Positions 1-11,293 of a DNA stretch of 28,081 bases are shown piece by piece (positions within the stretch are counted from its first letter, which is position 1; each line of letters starts with the position of its first letter). This stretch comes from Carex sylvatica (taxonomy: Eukaryota > Streptophyta > Magnoliopsida > Poales > Cyperaceae). The stretch is taken from assembly GCA_964058845.1 (NCBI GenBank), contig CAXKVR010000769.1:1-28081 (forward strand), in the 5' to 3' direction. The position numbers and the translations under genes are program-made. Under the pieces are notes generated by a model that worked only from the letters and a program-made list of their open reading frames with translations, did no database searches and was not told where the DNA came from.

Positions 1-740
1 ATGGGATGTTTTGAGAAATTGGAAAGACAAAAACTTGAATTGCATCGAAAAAGCATTTTGAAACTGAACTGTGCCTTTTTAAATAGGGAAATGTGATTTT
101 AAATAAAGAAAGACTGGGATATCCATTGGTATGAACGAACATTATTGGATGTGTGTATTCATGATATATGCAAATCAAAAAGAAAGAAAAACTTGTTTTG
201 CAAAGATGGAGAAAATAAGAGTACTGACAATAAGTCATTAGGGGCGCCTTTGAGCTCGTCTTCCAATTTTAGAAAAATAAAATAGAGTACTGGCACAATC
301 CATCTGGATGCCTTTGAGCTCGATAAAAAATTTAAAAAACTTTTGCATATATCAACATACGAAGTCCACGACTCTCTAACTTAAGCTTGGTTCAAGTTTG
401 GGGGGACGAAAAAGAAAAAAAAAAAAAGAAATCGCCACAAACGAGGGCATTGTTTCAAAAGAAAAGTGAAATATTGATAAATTCAAGTAATTAGTCTTTA
501 CAAATATCAAAGCATCTCATAATTTGAAGTTTGATTGGTAAATTTGTGGGGTGAATTAAAATTGGTTAAGGAAAAGTCCAAATTATTGTCAAAGTGATTC
601 TCGAGGTTCTTGATAATAGTAACTCATGTAAGCTTTCACAATTAGGAATTCATCTTGCATTTAGTTAGTTTAAAGACCTACCTGGTACCTGATTTGGGAT
701 TTTTGCTTGAGGACAAGCAATATTTCAGCTTGGGGGAATT
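1..740 (+). mobile_element. LTR retrotransposon, 3' noncoding internal remnant with polypurine tract
   Basis: No coding frame of any length is seen here. The segment ends in a purine-rich run at 726-740 (CAGCTTGGGGGAATT) directly followed by TGATATCC. This is the usual arrangement of polypurine tract and 3' LTR start in plant Ty3/gypsy elements; the upstream GAGGACAAGCAA (710-721) is also typical of the region just before such a tract. The sequence is AT-rich with A-tracts and two copies of CTTTGAGCTCG (near 248 and 312). I infer that it is the untranslated stretch between the pol end and the 3' LTR, with the rest of the element to the left of the window. Confidence 0.6.
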
Positions 741-1113
741 TGATATCCTGCAAACGTATCTACTTTTTGACCTATATTTTGTACTAAAACCTGTGTCTAG
801 AATCATTTAATCGGTCGTATTTCATTAAAATATCCATAGAATGTGGTACTGCTGCAAGTTTGTTCTTATTTTGCAGGAATGAGATGAAATCGAGGAGAAT
901 TTGGAATTTGAGAAGTGTTTACACGACCCGTGTACTATTTTGTGCGGGTCGTATCAGCCTCGACTCGACCACAGACACGACTACTGACTAGACCTCATAA
1001 GAGACACAGGCACACGACCCGTACAGGATGTTACACGGGTCGTATCAGACAAATCCGGAAAGAGATCTAGAGTTCTGGAAAGAAATCTGATGGAAGGAAA
1101 GTCGGCCAAAGGC

Positions 1114-1122
1114 TATAAAAAG
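1114..1122 (+). promoter_or_regulatory. LTR TATA box
   Basis: TATAAAAAG lies inside the LTR in a locally GC-richer setting (GGCTATAAAAAGGGG). Transcription of the retroelement would start about 30 bases downstream, defining the U3/R border near 1145-1155. Activity is not shown by sequence. Confidence 0.5.
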
Positions 1123-1649
1123 GGGATTTCTTGCACCATAAAGGTATACTGGAGCAGAGAGACAATTCTAGGATTAGAGATTGACGACTATTGTTTGGAG
1201 ACGAAGTTGAGAAGCAAAAGACGCGAGTTTTTATTGTGGATCTTCTTTGTACTTCGAGTTTTATAATGAATTCTTATTCCTTTATCTTTGTTATCTGTTT
1301 TAGTACTATGTTTGAGTAGTTTTATTAGTTTCTAGGGTTAAGATGTAATCGAATGTTTTGTTTTGCATTTAGTTATTGGATTTTTACGTTGAAATTTGTG
1401 TTTGCTTGATTGTGATTGATTTTAATTGCTTAGTTTGAATTGTTTGATTATTATTTGGTTTGACCACTAGATGAGGCCACATCTATAAGGTACTGTGTCC
1501 AATTTGATCTTTTAACCAGACTAAGTACATGAGGTAGGATTAGTGATCCGACAGGGGAAACCAACTAATAGCCGGAAGGTAAACATTTCCTCTTATCGAC
1601 AGATAAGAGGTTACCTTTAGTATTCCAAACAAGTAACTTGGTAACTCGA

Positions 1650-1747
1650 ACCAATATACGACAGTTGAGGTTTAGAGCCCAAAGAGGGCAGATATTGCAG
1701 ATTCCATACCAAGTTAATAAACCAACATACGACAGTTGAGGTTTAGA
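1650..1747 (+). repeat. 27-bp direct repeat inside the LTR
   Basis: Positions 1650-1676 and 1721-1747 are identical except for one base (ACCAATATACGACAG versus ACCAACATACGACAG, then TTGAGGTTTAGA in both). The copies lie 71 bp apart, which indicates an internal duplication in the LTR. Confidence 0.8.
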
Positions 1748-2128
1748 AACATTACGTCTGGTCAGTTGAACCCTACACAAAGGAACCACGTAAAGAAACA
1801 GTGACTGGTGCATTAACTCGAAGTCCACACGACCCGTGTAGGAAACTACACGGTCCGTGTCAGGGATTGAGAGGCAGAACTGAGATAAGTCTGAAACCCT
1901 GGAAATGCCTTTTATTATTGATTTAAACCAAGTTTATTTACTGTCTTTCATTTAATTACTGTTATTGAACTGATTAGGAATTAAATACCAAAAACCAATC
2001 ATTTCTCACTTCTAGTCTTTAACTGATTTAAGTAGAGTCCGGTTTAGATTTGAACCGTCCCTGTGATCGATACCCAACGATATACTACTCGATAGAACTG
2101 TGCACTTGCAGTCTGAACCGAAGGTGTA

Positions 2129-4477
2129 TTAAAGGTTAAAAGGTACAGCTTGCTGTACTGAAACTTTGTACCATACGCTTTTGTGTGAACATGCACCATC
2201 AAAATTATGAAAATTTAATACCTTATACTTTCTTGAGAATCCACTTTTCTCCATCTTCTCTTTTCTTAACTTGAGATTTTCCTTAAGCTTAACTTGGAAT
2301 TCATTGAAGATGTTTCGTGTGTACACATTAGCGGCTTGTTCTTCAAGTGGAGATTTCACCTGCAAGATTGGATTTTTATATATTGAAGCAAACCGTTCCT
2401 CATGCTCCGACCTATATCGACTCTCAAGAGCACGCTCGTACTTGACCACAAATTCTCTCAAAGTGGTGCCTTTGTTAAGAAATGAATCAAAAAAATAATG
2501 TATGCTCTCACATCTTTGGGTGGTATTCATACCGGCGTAAAATATGATACGATTATAAATGGGAACCATGATCGTCGAATATCAAACAAGTTATTCAACC
2601 ACTTATCCTCCATAAGCTTATAATCTTTCATAATTTTCTGCCATTCATTGTCAAATTGCTCGGCAGTGATTGAGTCATACAAACAATTCTTCAAATCTCG
2701 CAAAATGGTGAATTTTTCTTGTAAAGGGGACCATATCGTTCAGGAAACTTTTGCATGATATGCCAAAGGCAAAATCTATGTGTAACGGTCAGAAATACCT
2801 TTGCAATGACATTTTGAATTGCACGATCCTGATCCGTGAGGATTGATATCGGTAACTTACCGCCTACGGCACGTAGCCAAGTCTCAAACAACCATATAAA
2901 TGTTTGTTCTTGCTCATTTTGCATTAAGGAGAAACCAAACATGATGGATTGATTGTGATTATTGACGCCAACAAAATTTCCCAAAGGCAATCCATACTTG
3001 TTAGTTTTGTAAGTTGTGTCAAAGACCAACACATCGCCGAACCGCTCATAGTACTGACGAGCGGTTGAATCAATCCAAAAAAAATTTACCATCCTATCCT
3101 CATCATCAGTTTGGATTTCATAAAAAAAATTTGGATCTTGTGCTTTCTCAATACAATAGTGCAGAACAACATTTGCATCTCCACTATCCAAATTCTTCCT
3201 CCTAAGATCTCTTCTATGGTTCCAACAATCTCGTTGTGAAACATTTATGCTTGCATCACAATTAATAATATTTGCCAATCTACCAATTGGAATGTCTGTT
3301 TTACTAAACTTTTCCACTAGCTTTTTTGCCAAAGACGGCATCCCTCCTCTTTTCCTTAAATGGATTCGACTATTAGAACTAACCAAAAGATGGCTGTGCT
3401 CCTTGATAATGGTTTGTACCTTCCATATACCTTTCTTGTTGGACACAGTTATAGTGACTGGACAACCAGTTCTATGAGTTGAGGTTCTTCTCCTCGTCTT
3501 TTTTGAATCCAAATTAAGCACATCATTTGATTTTTTCTCTTCACAAAATCTAGCACAAGAACACACATAATGACGATAACGAATTTTATCTGTATGTGGA
3601 AAGTTAGCGGTCCTCCTTATGCGTACAGTGTATCCCTCTGAAGCAGCAAAATTATTATATAATCTTTCAAATTCTTCAAGTGACTCAAACTCCATGCCTT
3701 CCTTTGGGACAAAATCATTATCACTCTTCTTGAATGTAGAATTGTCTATCTCCATTTCATCCTCAATAGAAGCACCGTCCTAATTAAAAGGATCATGCCA
3801 CACAATTCCAATCAATAAGAAATACAAGCTATGATGTATTATAAATGGTAAGTACTTCAAATTCAAAACCACGTAATGATTTATGTTCCTGGAACTTAAA
3901 TACTTGCCAATATTTTTGCTTATATGACCATTAAAACTAAAAAATTGGCTCATTTGATTTTTTTTTTTTTAGATAAGCAAACAAAAATTGTTACTTTTCA
4001 ATAGTAACCTCGCTGTGGAGTATAGTTGGAGTACTATTATTCTTGAATTGGAAAAAACTATTTGTGCTCTTGCTCAATTCAAGCATATAGATGAAATAGC
4101 TTCATTTGAGAAAAAGAAATATGCTTTTATTTGTGCGTATGTTTGATAAACAGAAACATATTAGAGTTGAATTTCATTATTACTCTATACAAATTTAAAG
4201 AAATTTAATATAAATTTATGAAGTAGATTACATCAGAGAATGATGATGGTGGTGACAAGGGTTCGATGGAGCTTGGAGCTTTGGCCGGTGATGAAGTTTG
4301 GGCGGGTTCGCTGGAAGGCCAGAAGGAGGGAGCAACCATGTCGTCTTGTCTTTCTTCATTGCATGAAAGAGAAAAAGTACAATCGAAAGGAAAACTGGCA
4401 TCACGGGAAGGAGAAAGTGCATTGCGAGAAGGAGGAGGTGTTTCGCGAGAAAGAGACTCAACGCTCTGATTAGCCAT
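2129..4477 (-). pseudogene. FAR1/FHY3-related gene, frameshifted and 3'-truncated
   Basis: FAR1-family proteins are transposase-derived transcription factors; relatives also encode Jittery-type MULE transposases. Exon 1 (4477-4232) starts at an ATG in a good context (GCCATGG) and gives 82 Ser/Pro-rich residues. The intron 4231-3780 has GT/AG ends and phase 0. Exon 2 begins at 3779 and encodes a FAR1 DNA-binding region (GMEFESLEEFERLY onward, with Cys and His ligands CSCARFC and HRTGC) and a MULE-type domain (VLVFDTTYKTNKYG; ILTDQDRA). A frameshift falls between about 2735 and 2700, and the true frame continues as DLKNCLYDSITAEQF. A second, one-base loss near 2572 shifts it again into AGMNTTQRCES. 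The frame stops at 2129, before the CxC...CxH SWIM finger expected in the family, at the LTR border. The two frameshifts and missing SWIM make a functional product unlikely. The family assignment is secure. Confidence 0.85.
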
Positions 4478-4915
4478 GGCGATTTCAAACACTGGAGAGA
4501 AATAAGTAAAATTTGGTCACTAGAGAGGAAAAGGAGAAGTCGAGAAGTGTTTTTTTGGAAATGAAACGTCGGTAGGAAAAAAAATCTCATCCATTAATCT
4601 AATTTAGATGTTGGGTTCAGATTTAGAAGTCGGTTAGGAGCAGAAAATGTGGGTGCAGTGGAACCCTCCTCAATAAAAGTAGTGAAAGAGTTACATAATA
4701 GTCTGTAATGATAGAACATTATTTTAAAAGGGGATATATAATTGATTAAAGTAGTTTACTAAACCAGAATTTATCTATTGTTCATTATTTTTTTGTTTAT
4801 TTCCTTATTTAGGGGCATAACTAATTCTCTTTATTAGGAATATTATTTCCTTCTCTTTATTAGGAATATTATTTCCTTTTCTGTATTTATGTATTGTTGT
4901 AGGTTAGGTCCTGGT
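4478..4915. other. Intergenic, upstream of the FAR1-like pseudogene; 26-bp tandem duplication
   Basis: This would have held the promoter and 5' UTR of the FAR1-like gene, but I see no clear TATA box. A perfect tandem duplication of 26 bp (unit starts TTCTCTTTATTAGGAATATT) occupies 4825-4850 and 4851-4876. No coding sequence is evident. Confidence 0.6.
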
Positions 4916-5862
4916 TAGAGGTGCTACTTTTATCCGATTACCTGGATTCGATCCGGAACTGAATCGAATTTGACCTGGATTCGATTAATTTGAATAGGGT
5001 ATGATTTAAAAAATATAACCGATTAAATTATGAGTACGGTTACAAAATTAATAATTTAATATCCGATCCGGATCCGAACCGGAACCGATACTGTAATGGG
5101 TAGGATATGAGTTTAATTTAATTATTCGAACCATAACTGAACCCGATCTGATATCCGTATAAATATCCGATAAAACATATATTAATAACTATTAATATAT
5201 AAAAATACAACTTTGCACATTAATTTTTGCACAAGCCGTGGTGAGTCCAGTATTTTTTTGAATGTGAGAAAATAAAATGCAGTCACATATTCGCTATGTT
5301 TATATACATAAATGAATGTCAAATTTATTCCTTCCATAACAGCCACATTAATTTTTTAAATAAAATTTATTACTATAAATACATCATTCAATATTTGCCT
5401 TGATATCCTCTGCATAATAATGAAAATTTATTGCTCTCATTGATATATCATTTCTATAAATTATTAGTATTCCATTCATAGATTTTTTAAACCATAGAAA
5501 AGGAAATCGTATCTTCAATATTTTACTTTCTAAAAATTATATATCTTCTTCAATATTTTTATTTTCAAAAGTTATTTTCTCTCCATCTTTCTGATTTTTT
5601 TATGACGTATACCCGCTCCAGATCCGGAACCATCCCGTATCCGAACTGAACCCGATAATCTACAAACAAGTTATGGGTATCTATCTACTCGGAACCAAAA
5701 GACTGGATCCGAAATATCTATGGGTAGATAGGTATCCGGATCCAGACCCGACCCGATTTGAAACAAATAAGTATATGGATCGAAATTTGGACCTGAGCAC
5801 TTTTAGGGTATGGGTCCAAATATAATAGTATCCGGACCCGACCCGACCCAATAGCACCTCTA
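4916..5862. mobile_element. Non-autonomous hAT-superfamily transposon (947 bp)
   Basis: The left end TAGAGGTGCTA (4916-4926) and right end TAGCACCTCTA (5852-5862) are perfect 11-bp inverted repeats. The element is flanked on both sides by the 8-bp direct repeat GTCCTGGT (4908-4915 and 5863-5870), the target-site length of hAT elements. Subterminal DNA is rich in variants of ATCCGGATCCG and GACCCGACCC in both orientations, as in many plant hAT elements. The middle is AT-rich and no transposase frame is present, so mobilisation would need an enzyme supplied in trans. The perfect TSD and TIRs suggest a fairly recent insertion. Confidence 0.9.
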
Positions 5863-5870
5863 GTCCTGGT

Positions 5871-7098
5871 ATGATTGAATGATTTGATTAAAAAGGTAAA
5901 TAGAGGCCATTCTAATAAAGAATATTATCAATTTGTTATCATGTTAAGAGCAATATTTTCAAAATGTTACATGTACATATGCATGCGTATCAGATATATA
6001 ACAATATACAAACAAGCATTTGAAAAAGTTTCAAAGCATAAAACCTAGATGAGAATTTCGGTCGAACTAGAAAAATGCACTAATTTATTATTATAATTAA
6101 TTAGAGTTTTGAAAACTAGTCTTTAATTGACATGATGTGTCTCTTGTTATAAGAAAGCAATATTGTTTACTACAATGGTAGCGGCAGAATTGATTTCATC
6201 CGTTAGAGCGGAAAAAATGATTTCACCTCTGCAAAGTCATTGATTTAACATTAGAAAATCGATGTTCCAATATGTTCTTTCTTTCTTGGTGTCCTCCAGT
6301 GTCTTATTGTAACCAAACTGTATTTTGATCCAAAAAAGCATATAAAATGGATGTTGTAAGATATTTGGTTGGTAAATCATGAAGTGTAGCATGCATGTGG
6401 AGGCCAATTTTTTCTATATTTCATCGCAGCTATATATATATATGATCAATTCAACATCATTTTTGGGAATTAGTAAAATACAAGTTGCATTGCAACTAAT
6501 TAAACAGTAAGTAAGACACACTAAGAGTTATTGGATAATGTATGATATGTGCTTGTTGTTATTAATTAGATTCCCACTTCGTTGAGGTTTCTGTGACTGT
6601 ACGGATACGTCCAGAAAAAATAAATTAATTCCTGTTGCTCCAAAACAGGTATTGGTATATATGCAGCCTGGTACTTGAACTGTAAGCAGCTATATGAATA
6701 TGGACTATTATTTGAGTAGAATCAAGTTGTCATAAAATTATGGTGTAATCTAAATAAAACTACTAGTGAACACTGGAGTGGAGGACCCATATTGAGCTAG
6801 CTAGAGGCGACATGTCAATTGTTTTTTAACAAGATGCTTCAATTCTATGTCACATTTAAAAAAAATTCCCTACCATATTAAGAAAATTTGACTACGCCTT
6901 ACAAAATAGTGACATGAAATGTCATTGCCATATATACTTCTATGTTTCACTCTTATCTAATAAAAACATTTAAGATTATTTTGTGCTCATACTCTACAAA
7001 TGTCAATGTAGCAGGTCAATGTATGTTAATTATATTGGAAACATATAATTAGTTATTGGAAAATATGATTTAAAATTGTGTACTTAGTATTATAAATC
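5871..7098. other. Intergenic AT-rich DNA, no gene seen
   Basis: No frame of convincing length or recognisable protein similarity occurs on either strand. The stretch contains short AT runs (for example the TA run around 6431-6441) and nothing that I can assign to an element. Confidence 0.6.
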
Positions 7099-7112
7099 AA
7101 ATTCATATATAA

Positions 7113-7234
7113 CTGACACAGTCCGGCCACAGAGATTTACAAGAACACAAGCTAGTTCAACTAAACATCACTCAAGAAGAGCAAAGCTCAACCCGACAGT
7201 GCATAAGAGGAGATAAACTCAAACTCAAACAATA
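7113..7234. mobile_element. 122-bp insertion flanked by 14-bp target-site duplications
   Basis: The 14-mer AAATTCATATATAA occurs at 7099-7112 and again at 7235-7248, exactly flanking a 122-bp segment whose composition differs from the surroundings (about 45% GC against very AT-rich flanks). The segment has no terminal inverted repeats and ends in CTCAAACTCAAACAATA. Variable, long target duplications without TIRs are typical of LINE-machinery insertions such as SINEs, truncated LINEs or small processed cDNAs. The parent sequence is not recognised. Confidence 0.6.
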
Positions 7235-7248
7235 AAATTCATATATAA

Positions 7249-9448
7249 TTAGTTGTTTTACAAAATAAGTATGACTTCTCTTATAGCCTTACGATGACCC
7301 TTAATAACAAACTTATTATGTTGATTATATCAATATTTGTATATCTTAATCCATTAAAGTAGTTAAATTCTAAGGAATCACATACTCTTTTAGATACTTA
7401 TCCGTAAAACTTCTTATAATTCAAGAGGATTACATCCAAAAAGGAGAATAAAATATTTTGATAAATCTATAATATATACACAAAATGAACACATTGCCAG
7501 TTAACCTTCAAAATCAGTTTGGTATTCATATAATTCTTTAAAAATTTCACATCCCAGATTTTTGACCATCCGGAGCTTGATTATAACATCATCATATTGC
7601 AATTTTCTTTGGTCCGTCGATCTACGTCTCCAACAAACTTTTTAATCAATGAAAAAATGTTTTAACCAATATAGATGCATTTTAGTACCAGCTTTAATCA
7701 ATGAAAAAATGTTTTTTGCATGGCTGTCAAATATTTAGTCGGTAAGAAATATCAAATTGGGGTGCTGATTTGGAGCGTTGTTTTGTCATGTAATACATAC
7801 GTATAATTAATTCATAGTAGGTAAGAAACACCTAAAGCTCTGCTGAAACTGTCATATGCAGCACAATAACTGTGAGCACACAGTTAATTAAAATTGAAAA
7901 GTAATCTGAAAAAAAATTTGAACGAATTGAACTTTGAAAAAAACAAATCTCATCAATTTTGACATGTTTCCAAATTAATAGAGATGACTAATTAAAAAAT
8001 AAAATAAAAGGATATTCATAAGTTTAGTTAGCTAGCTATTTATACTTAAGCATTGACTACCTGCAAAAAAATATGGTGAATAAGTATTTGATTTATATTA
8101 TACCATAACTTTTGTATATTCATACGCAGATATTTTTGAAAAATTTGTTGAAATATCAAAAAGAAATCTCTATGGTTACATACAAAGATTGTCTTTATAC
8201 GTGCATAGATTGCAGAACTAATTACTCTCTATGGTTTGGTAAAGACAAAAGAATAAAGAGAAACAAACAAGTAATTCATCAAGAGAGAGACTTGATTTCA
8301 TTCAACAAAACCTGTTACAGTTTATTGAAATTTTCATAATAATGTGCTAACTACAATAATTAATTGACTAATAGAAAAATTATTAGATAAATTAACAATA
8401 ATGACAGGTTTCCTCAGCTAGTTTCTTCTGCTCGCCATTCTTCTTCATTTAGTGCAAAAGGAACTACTAGAGATGTATAGAAATAAATCGTCATGCCATG
8501 GAACTCACGTCATGATCTTCAACATCCTCTTCCATCATATTCAACATCGCTCTGGCAGCATCATCATAGGCTTGCGCAACTTGTATATATGGCTGTGGCA
8601 AAAGTACCAAACCAAAGGCGGTTTCATTTGGGCAAGAGCAAGCAAAAGGCCAACTTGAGTGAAGCAGTTAATAATAACATCATTGAATGTAGTGGAATTG
8701 ATAGAATAACTGATGTTGATTATGTAGAAGCCAAACTCCACGTTATAATGGTGAAATTGAGTGTTAGGAATATCTGAGCTTGTACAGCTGATATTATTGG
8801 AATTGATGAGACAACAAACATAAGCACAATCTGATTTTTTTTCAAAGGATGTAAATATATGAAATTAGATATTAGTAGAGACTAATTTACAGCTAACTTG
8901 GATACAAAAAGTACATTTTAATTTTGGTCTCTTCCAATAACTTATGAAGTTACTAGTGCTTCTGTGGCGTGCTGATAGTGCAATACATTTGTAAGGTATA
9001 ATTGATTGACATGTTAAGAAACTAGCATTCATGCCACTCGCTCTAAGATAAATTTGTTCCCTTAGTCCTTACCCGCCACAACTTATTTGTGGCCATTTCG
9101 AGCGTTTTATCATGCAATAAGTATTTTGTTGGTATCACTCAAAATCGATCTTTCTCTGAAATTTGTTATATGCGGTAAAATAACTATTGAGTAAATCGCA
9201 AGCATTTTGCATTTGCAAAAAGATATAACAGAACAATGTGAAAACATCTAGTGCACCCTTTTTAAAACCTTAAATTATCGTTTTGGCCCTGAAAATTAAA
9301 TTGAAATATTAATTATGCATACCCCTGAAAGACCAACATAGCACAAGGTACCTGTATCTGTAAATTAATCAAAGATAATAGAAATCTATACGCACATTAT
9401 TTTCCATATTTAAAAAGTTACAAAAAAGAAATAGACATCATGGTCATA
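7249..9448. other. Intergenic DNA, no supported gene
   Basis: Only short open frames occur and none resembles a known protein. A repeated phrase TTTAATCAATGAAAAAATG lies near 7640 and again near 7690. On the minus strand, about 8680-8490, a stretch translates to FGLVLLPQPYIQVAQAYDDA followed by a very acidic tail and a stop. It has protein-like composition, but I cannot assign it to a family and its upstream frame is broken. Confidence 0.5.
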
Positions 9449-9845
9449 CACTAGTACAAAAAACCTCTTCACTGACTGTTCAAATACCCCTACACCAACT
9501 GTTATAGTGGCGTCAGTAAAGCCGGCGCCAGTGAAGGTGATCTTTTACTGACTCTTTAAAAACAGTCAGTGTTGAAACCAACACTGACTGTTTTTAAAGC
9601 GTCAGTGTTGGTATTCAACACTGACTATTTTGAAAACAGTCAATGTTGAGTGCCAACACTGACTGTTTTTAGAGACAGTCAGTGTTGAGTACCAACACTG
9701 ATTGTTTTTGAAAAAGAGTCAGTGTTGGTATTCAACAGTGGCGCTTTAAAAATAGTCAGTGTTGATGTTAAAAATGTCAGTATAGATATTAAAAACAGTC
9801 ATTGTTTGCTCTATAACCGTCAGTATTGATATAAAAATTTCGGCA
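9449..9845 (+). mobile_element. Terminus of a CACTA (En/Spm-like) transposon with subterminal repeats
   Basis: The sequence begins with CACTAGTACAAAAAACC, matching the CACTA-type terminus. It continues into a dense array of about ten short units, AACAGTCAGTGTTG, and their reverse complement, CAACACTGACTGTT, arranged in both orientations to about 9780. CACTA elements bind their transposase at such subterminal repeats. The opposite end (TAGTG preceded by the inverted terminal sequence) is not found in the window, and no transposase frame follows. I read it as a truncated or rearranged element whose right limit is unknown. Confidence 0.75.
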
Positions 9846-11293
9846 TGGTTCTGTTTATATTTGGGCTAGCCTCCATATTTTTGCTAGTCATGTATTACTA
9901 TTTAACATTTATTGACGTTAAAAAATTAATATGCCACAATCACAAACAAAAGACACCAAATAAGTTAATTGCCATTCAAAATTATCCAAATTACATGCCA
10001 TATATCCATAAAACACACAAAAGACACCAAATTATCCAAGTTAATTGCCATTAAAAATCTATTTACTTGACTTAAATAGAAAATGTTTCTCTTTCTTGCA
10101 ACCTATAACTAATATAAAGGATAGTACCACCCGAGAAGATATGACATCAATTGACGAGGCCTATTCAACGTAATCAACCTCACATTGCCACTTCACCTAG
10201 TACAACCTACGGATAGCAATTAGTGAAAATTAGAATCTGTGCCATTAAATTTAATATCACAATGATAAAGTGTATGACAAGAGGGTAGTATGACAATATA
10301 CCGTAGAAGTGTATTCACTCCATGCAAACTCGCTCTACAAATTATTCTCAAATTAATGCAAGCTCACCCATTAAGCAAAATTATAAACATAAGCAATGTT
10401 GTTTTAGCAATTGAAAAAAAATATAACTAAAGTAGGAAGAGAAGATCGAGATAGGTCAATGGAAAGAAAACTAACCCAGATTTGAGTTTAGCTGCTGTCA
10501 GCCAATCTTTAAAAATTCATTCTGGACAATCTACAAAGCCAATTTTTTTGTTATTTTTATAGAAATATAAAGAAAAGTCTAAACTACATGCTTGCCAAGT
10601 TTCAGGATTTTTGTAATTTTCTAACTATTTTTAACAGATGCTTGAATTCAGGGGCAGATTGGTAAAAGATGCAGAAAACAACATTTTTTTGGAGATTCAG
10701 AAAGGAAACTTTAAAAATAGCTAGTAAATCATAGAAACATGCTATGAATGTAAAATTTGAGTCTAAAGTGTGTGTTTTTGAGTCCTCTATTTGACTGTTC
10801 ATGTGGATTTTTGGTTTGGACTTCTGCTGAATATCAAAAATAGCTTAACAGCTGTACACTACTTGCTAGAGGCTAGTTTATTTGTTACCTAAACTGTTAA
10901 TGATGAATATTATGAGGCAGATTTATTTACTCTTCAATAGTATTGTTCCTTGTACTTAAAACTCTCGATTTTTCTCCTTGATAGTTCCAATCATATGTTC
11001 TTACGTACATGAGACCACTTGCATATATGAATTGAAGCAGTTTGATATATGAATTAGACATAATCAAGTACTAGTTTGAAAATTATTTATTTATATTTTA
11101 TAATAAGAAAGTGAACACCAAAAACATCATACACATTTACAAAAACCTATCATTATTACATTCAGAAGGAAACATCAACAACATTCAACATGGGAGTACA
11201 AGCAGAAAATAAATGACAGGAATGAAAGAAAGAAAAAAGAAAGAAATTAAGAAAGTAGCAAAATTAAAGAAAAGAAGAAAATAAAACATGCTT
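9846..11293. other. Intergenic, possible degraded transposon interior and TPS 3' flank
   Basis: Nothing that I can call a gene occurs here. The left part may still belong to the CACTA element. The last 200 bases are the 3' flank of the terpene synthase gene: read on the minus strand they are T/C-rich, with a possible poly(A) signal variant AATAAT near 11140. Confidence 0.5.

Larger units (their letters stand above)
922..1860 (+). repeat. Three dispersed hairpin repeats, ACGACCCGTGTA core, in the LTR
   Basis: Stem-loops are formed by 923-930 with 945-952 (8 perfect pairs), 1014-1022 with 1035-1043 (9 perfect pairs) and 1827-1840 with 1847-1860 (12 of 14 pairs). All share the same core and each is followed within a few bases by an (AT)CAG sequence. 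Similar ACACGGCCCGTGT-type palindromes are common in LTRs of some plant gypsy families. Whether they bind a factor or only mark family ancestry cannot be told here. Confidence 0.6.
741..2120 (+). mobile_element. 3' LTR of a Ty3/gypsy-like retrotransposon
   Basis: The LTR starts at TGATATCC right after the polypurine tract. It carries a TATA box (1114-1122), three hairpin-forming repeats with the core ACGACCCGTGTA and, near its right end, CCTGTGATCGATACCC and GTGCACTTGCAG, which resemble LTR ends of plant gypsy elements. The exact right boundary is uncertain, between about 2108 and 2130. No primer-binding site follows, so this is a 3' LTR and not a 5' one. It has no coding capacity. It abuts the broken end of the FAR1-like gene, so insertion into that gene is likely. 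The second flank needed to confirm a target-site duplication is outside the window. Confidence 0.6.

Noticed and set aside
2108..2150. Primer-binding site that would make the LTR a 5' LTR
   Set aside because: No tRNA-complementary TGG... sequence follows the LTR end. The polypurine tract before 741 shows that it is a 3' LTR.
9449..9800. Possible CRISPR-like array of short repeats
   Set aside because: Units occur in both orientations without uniform spacers, and the genome is a plant. The CACTA terminus explains them.
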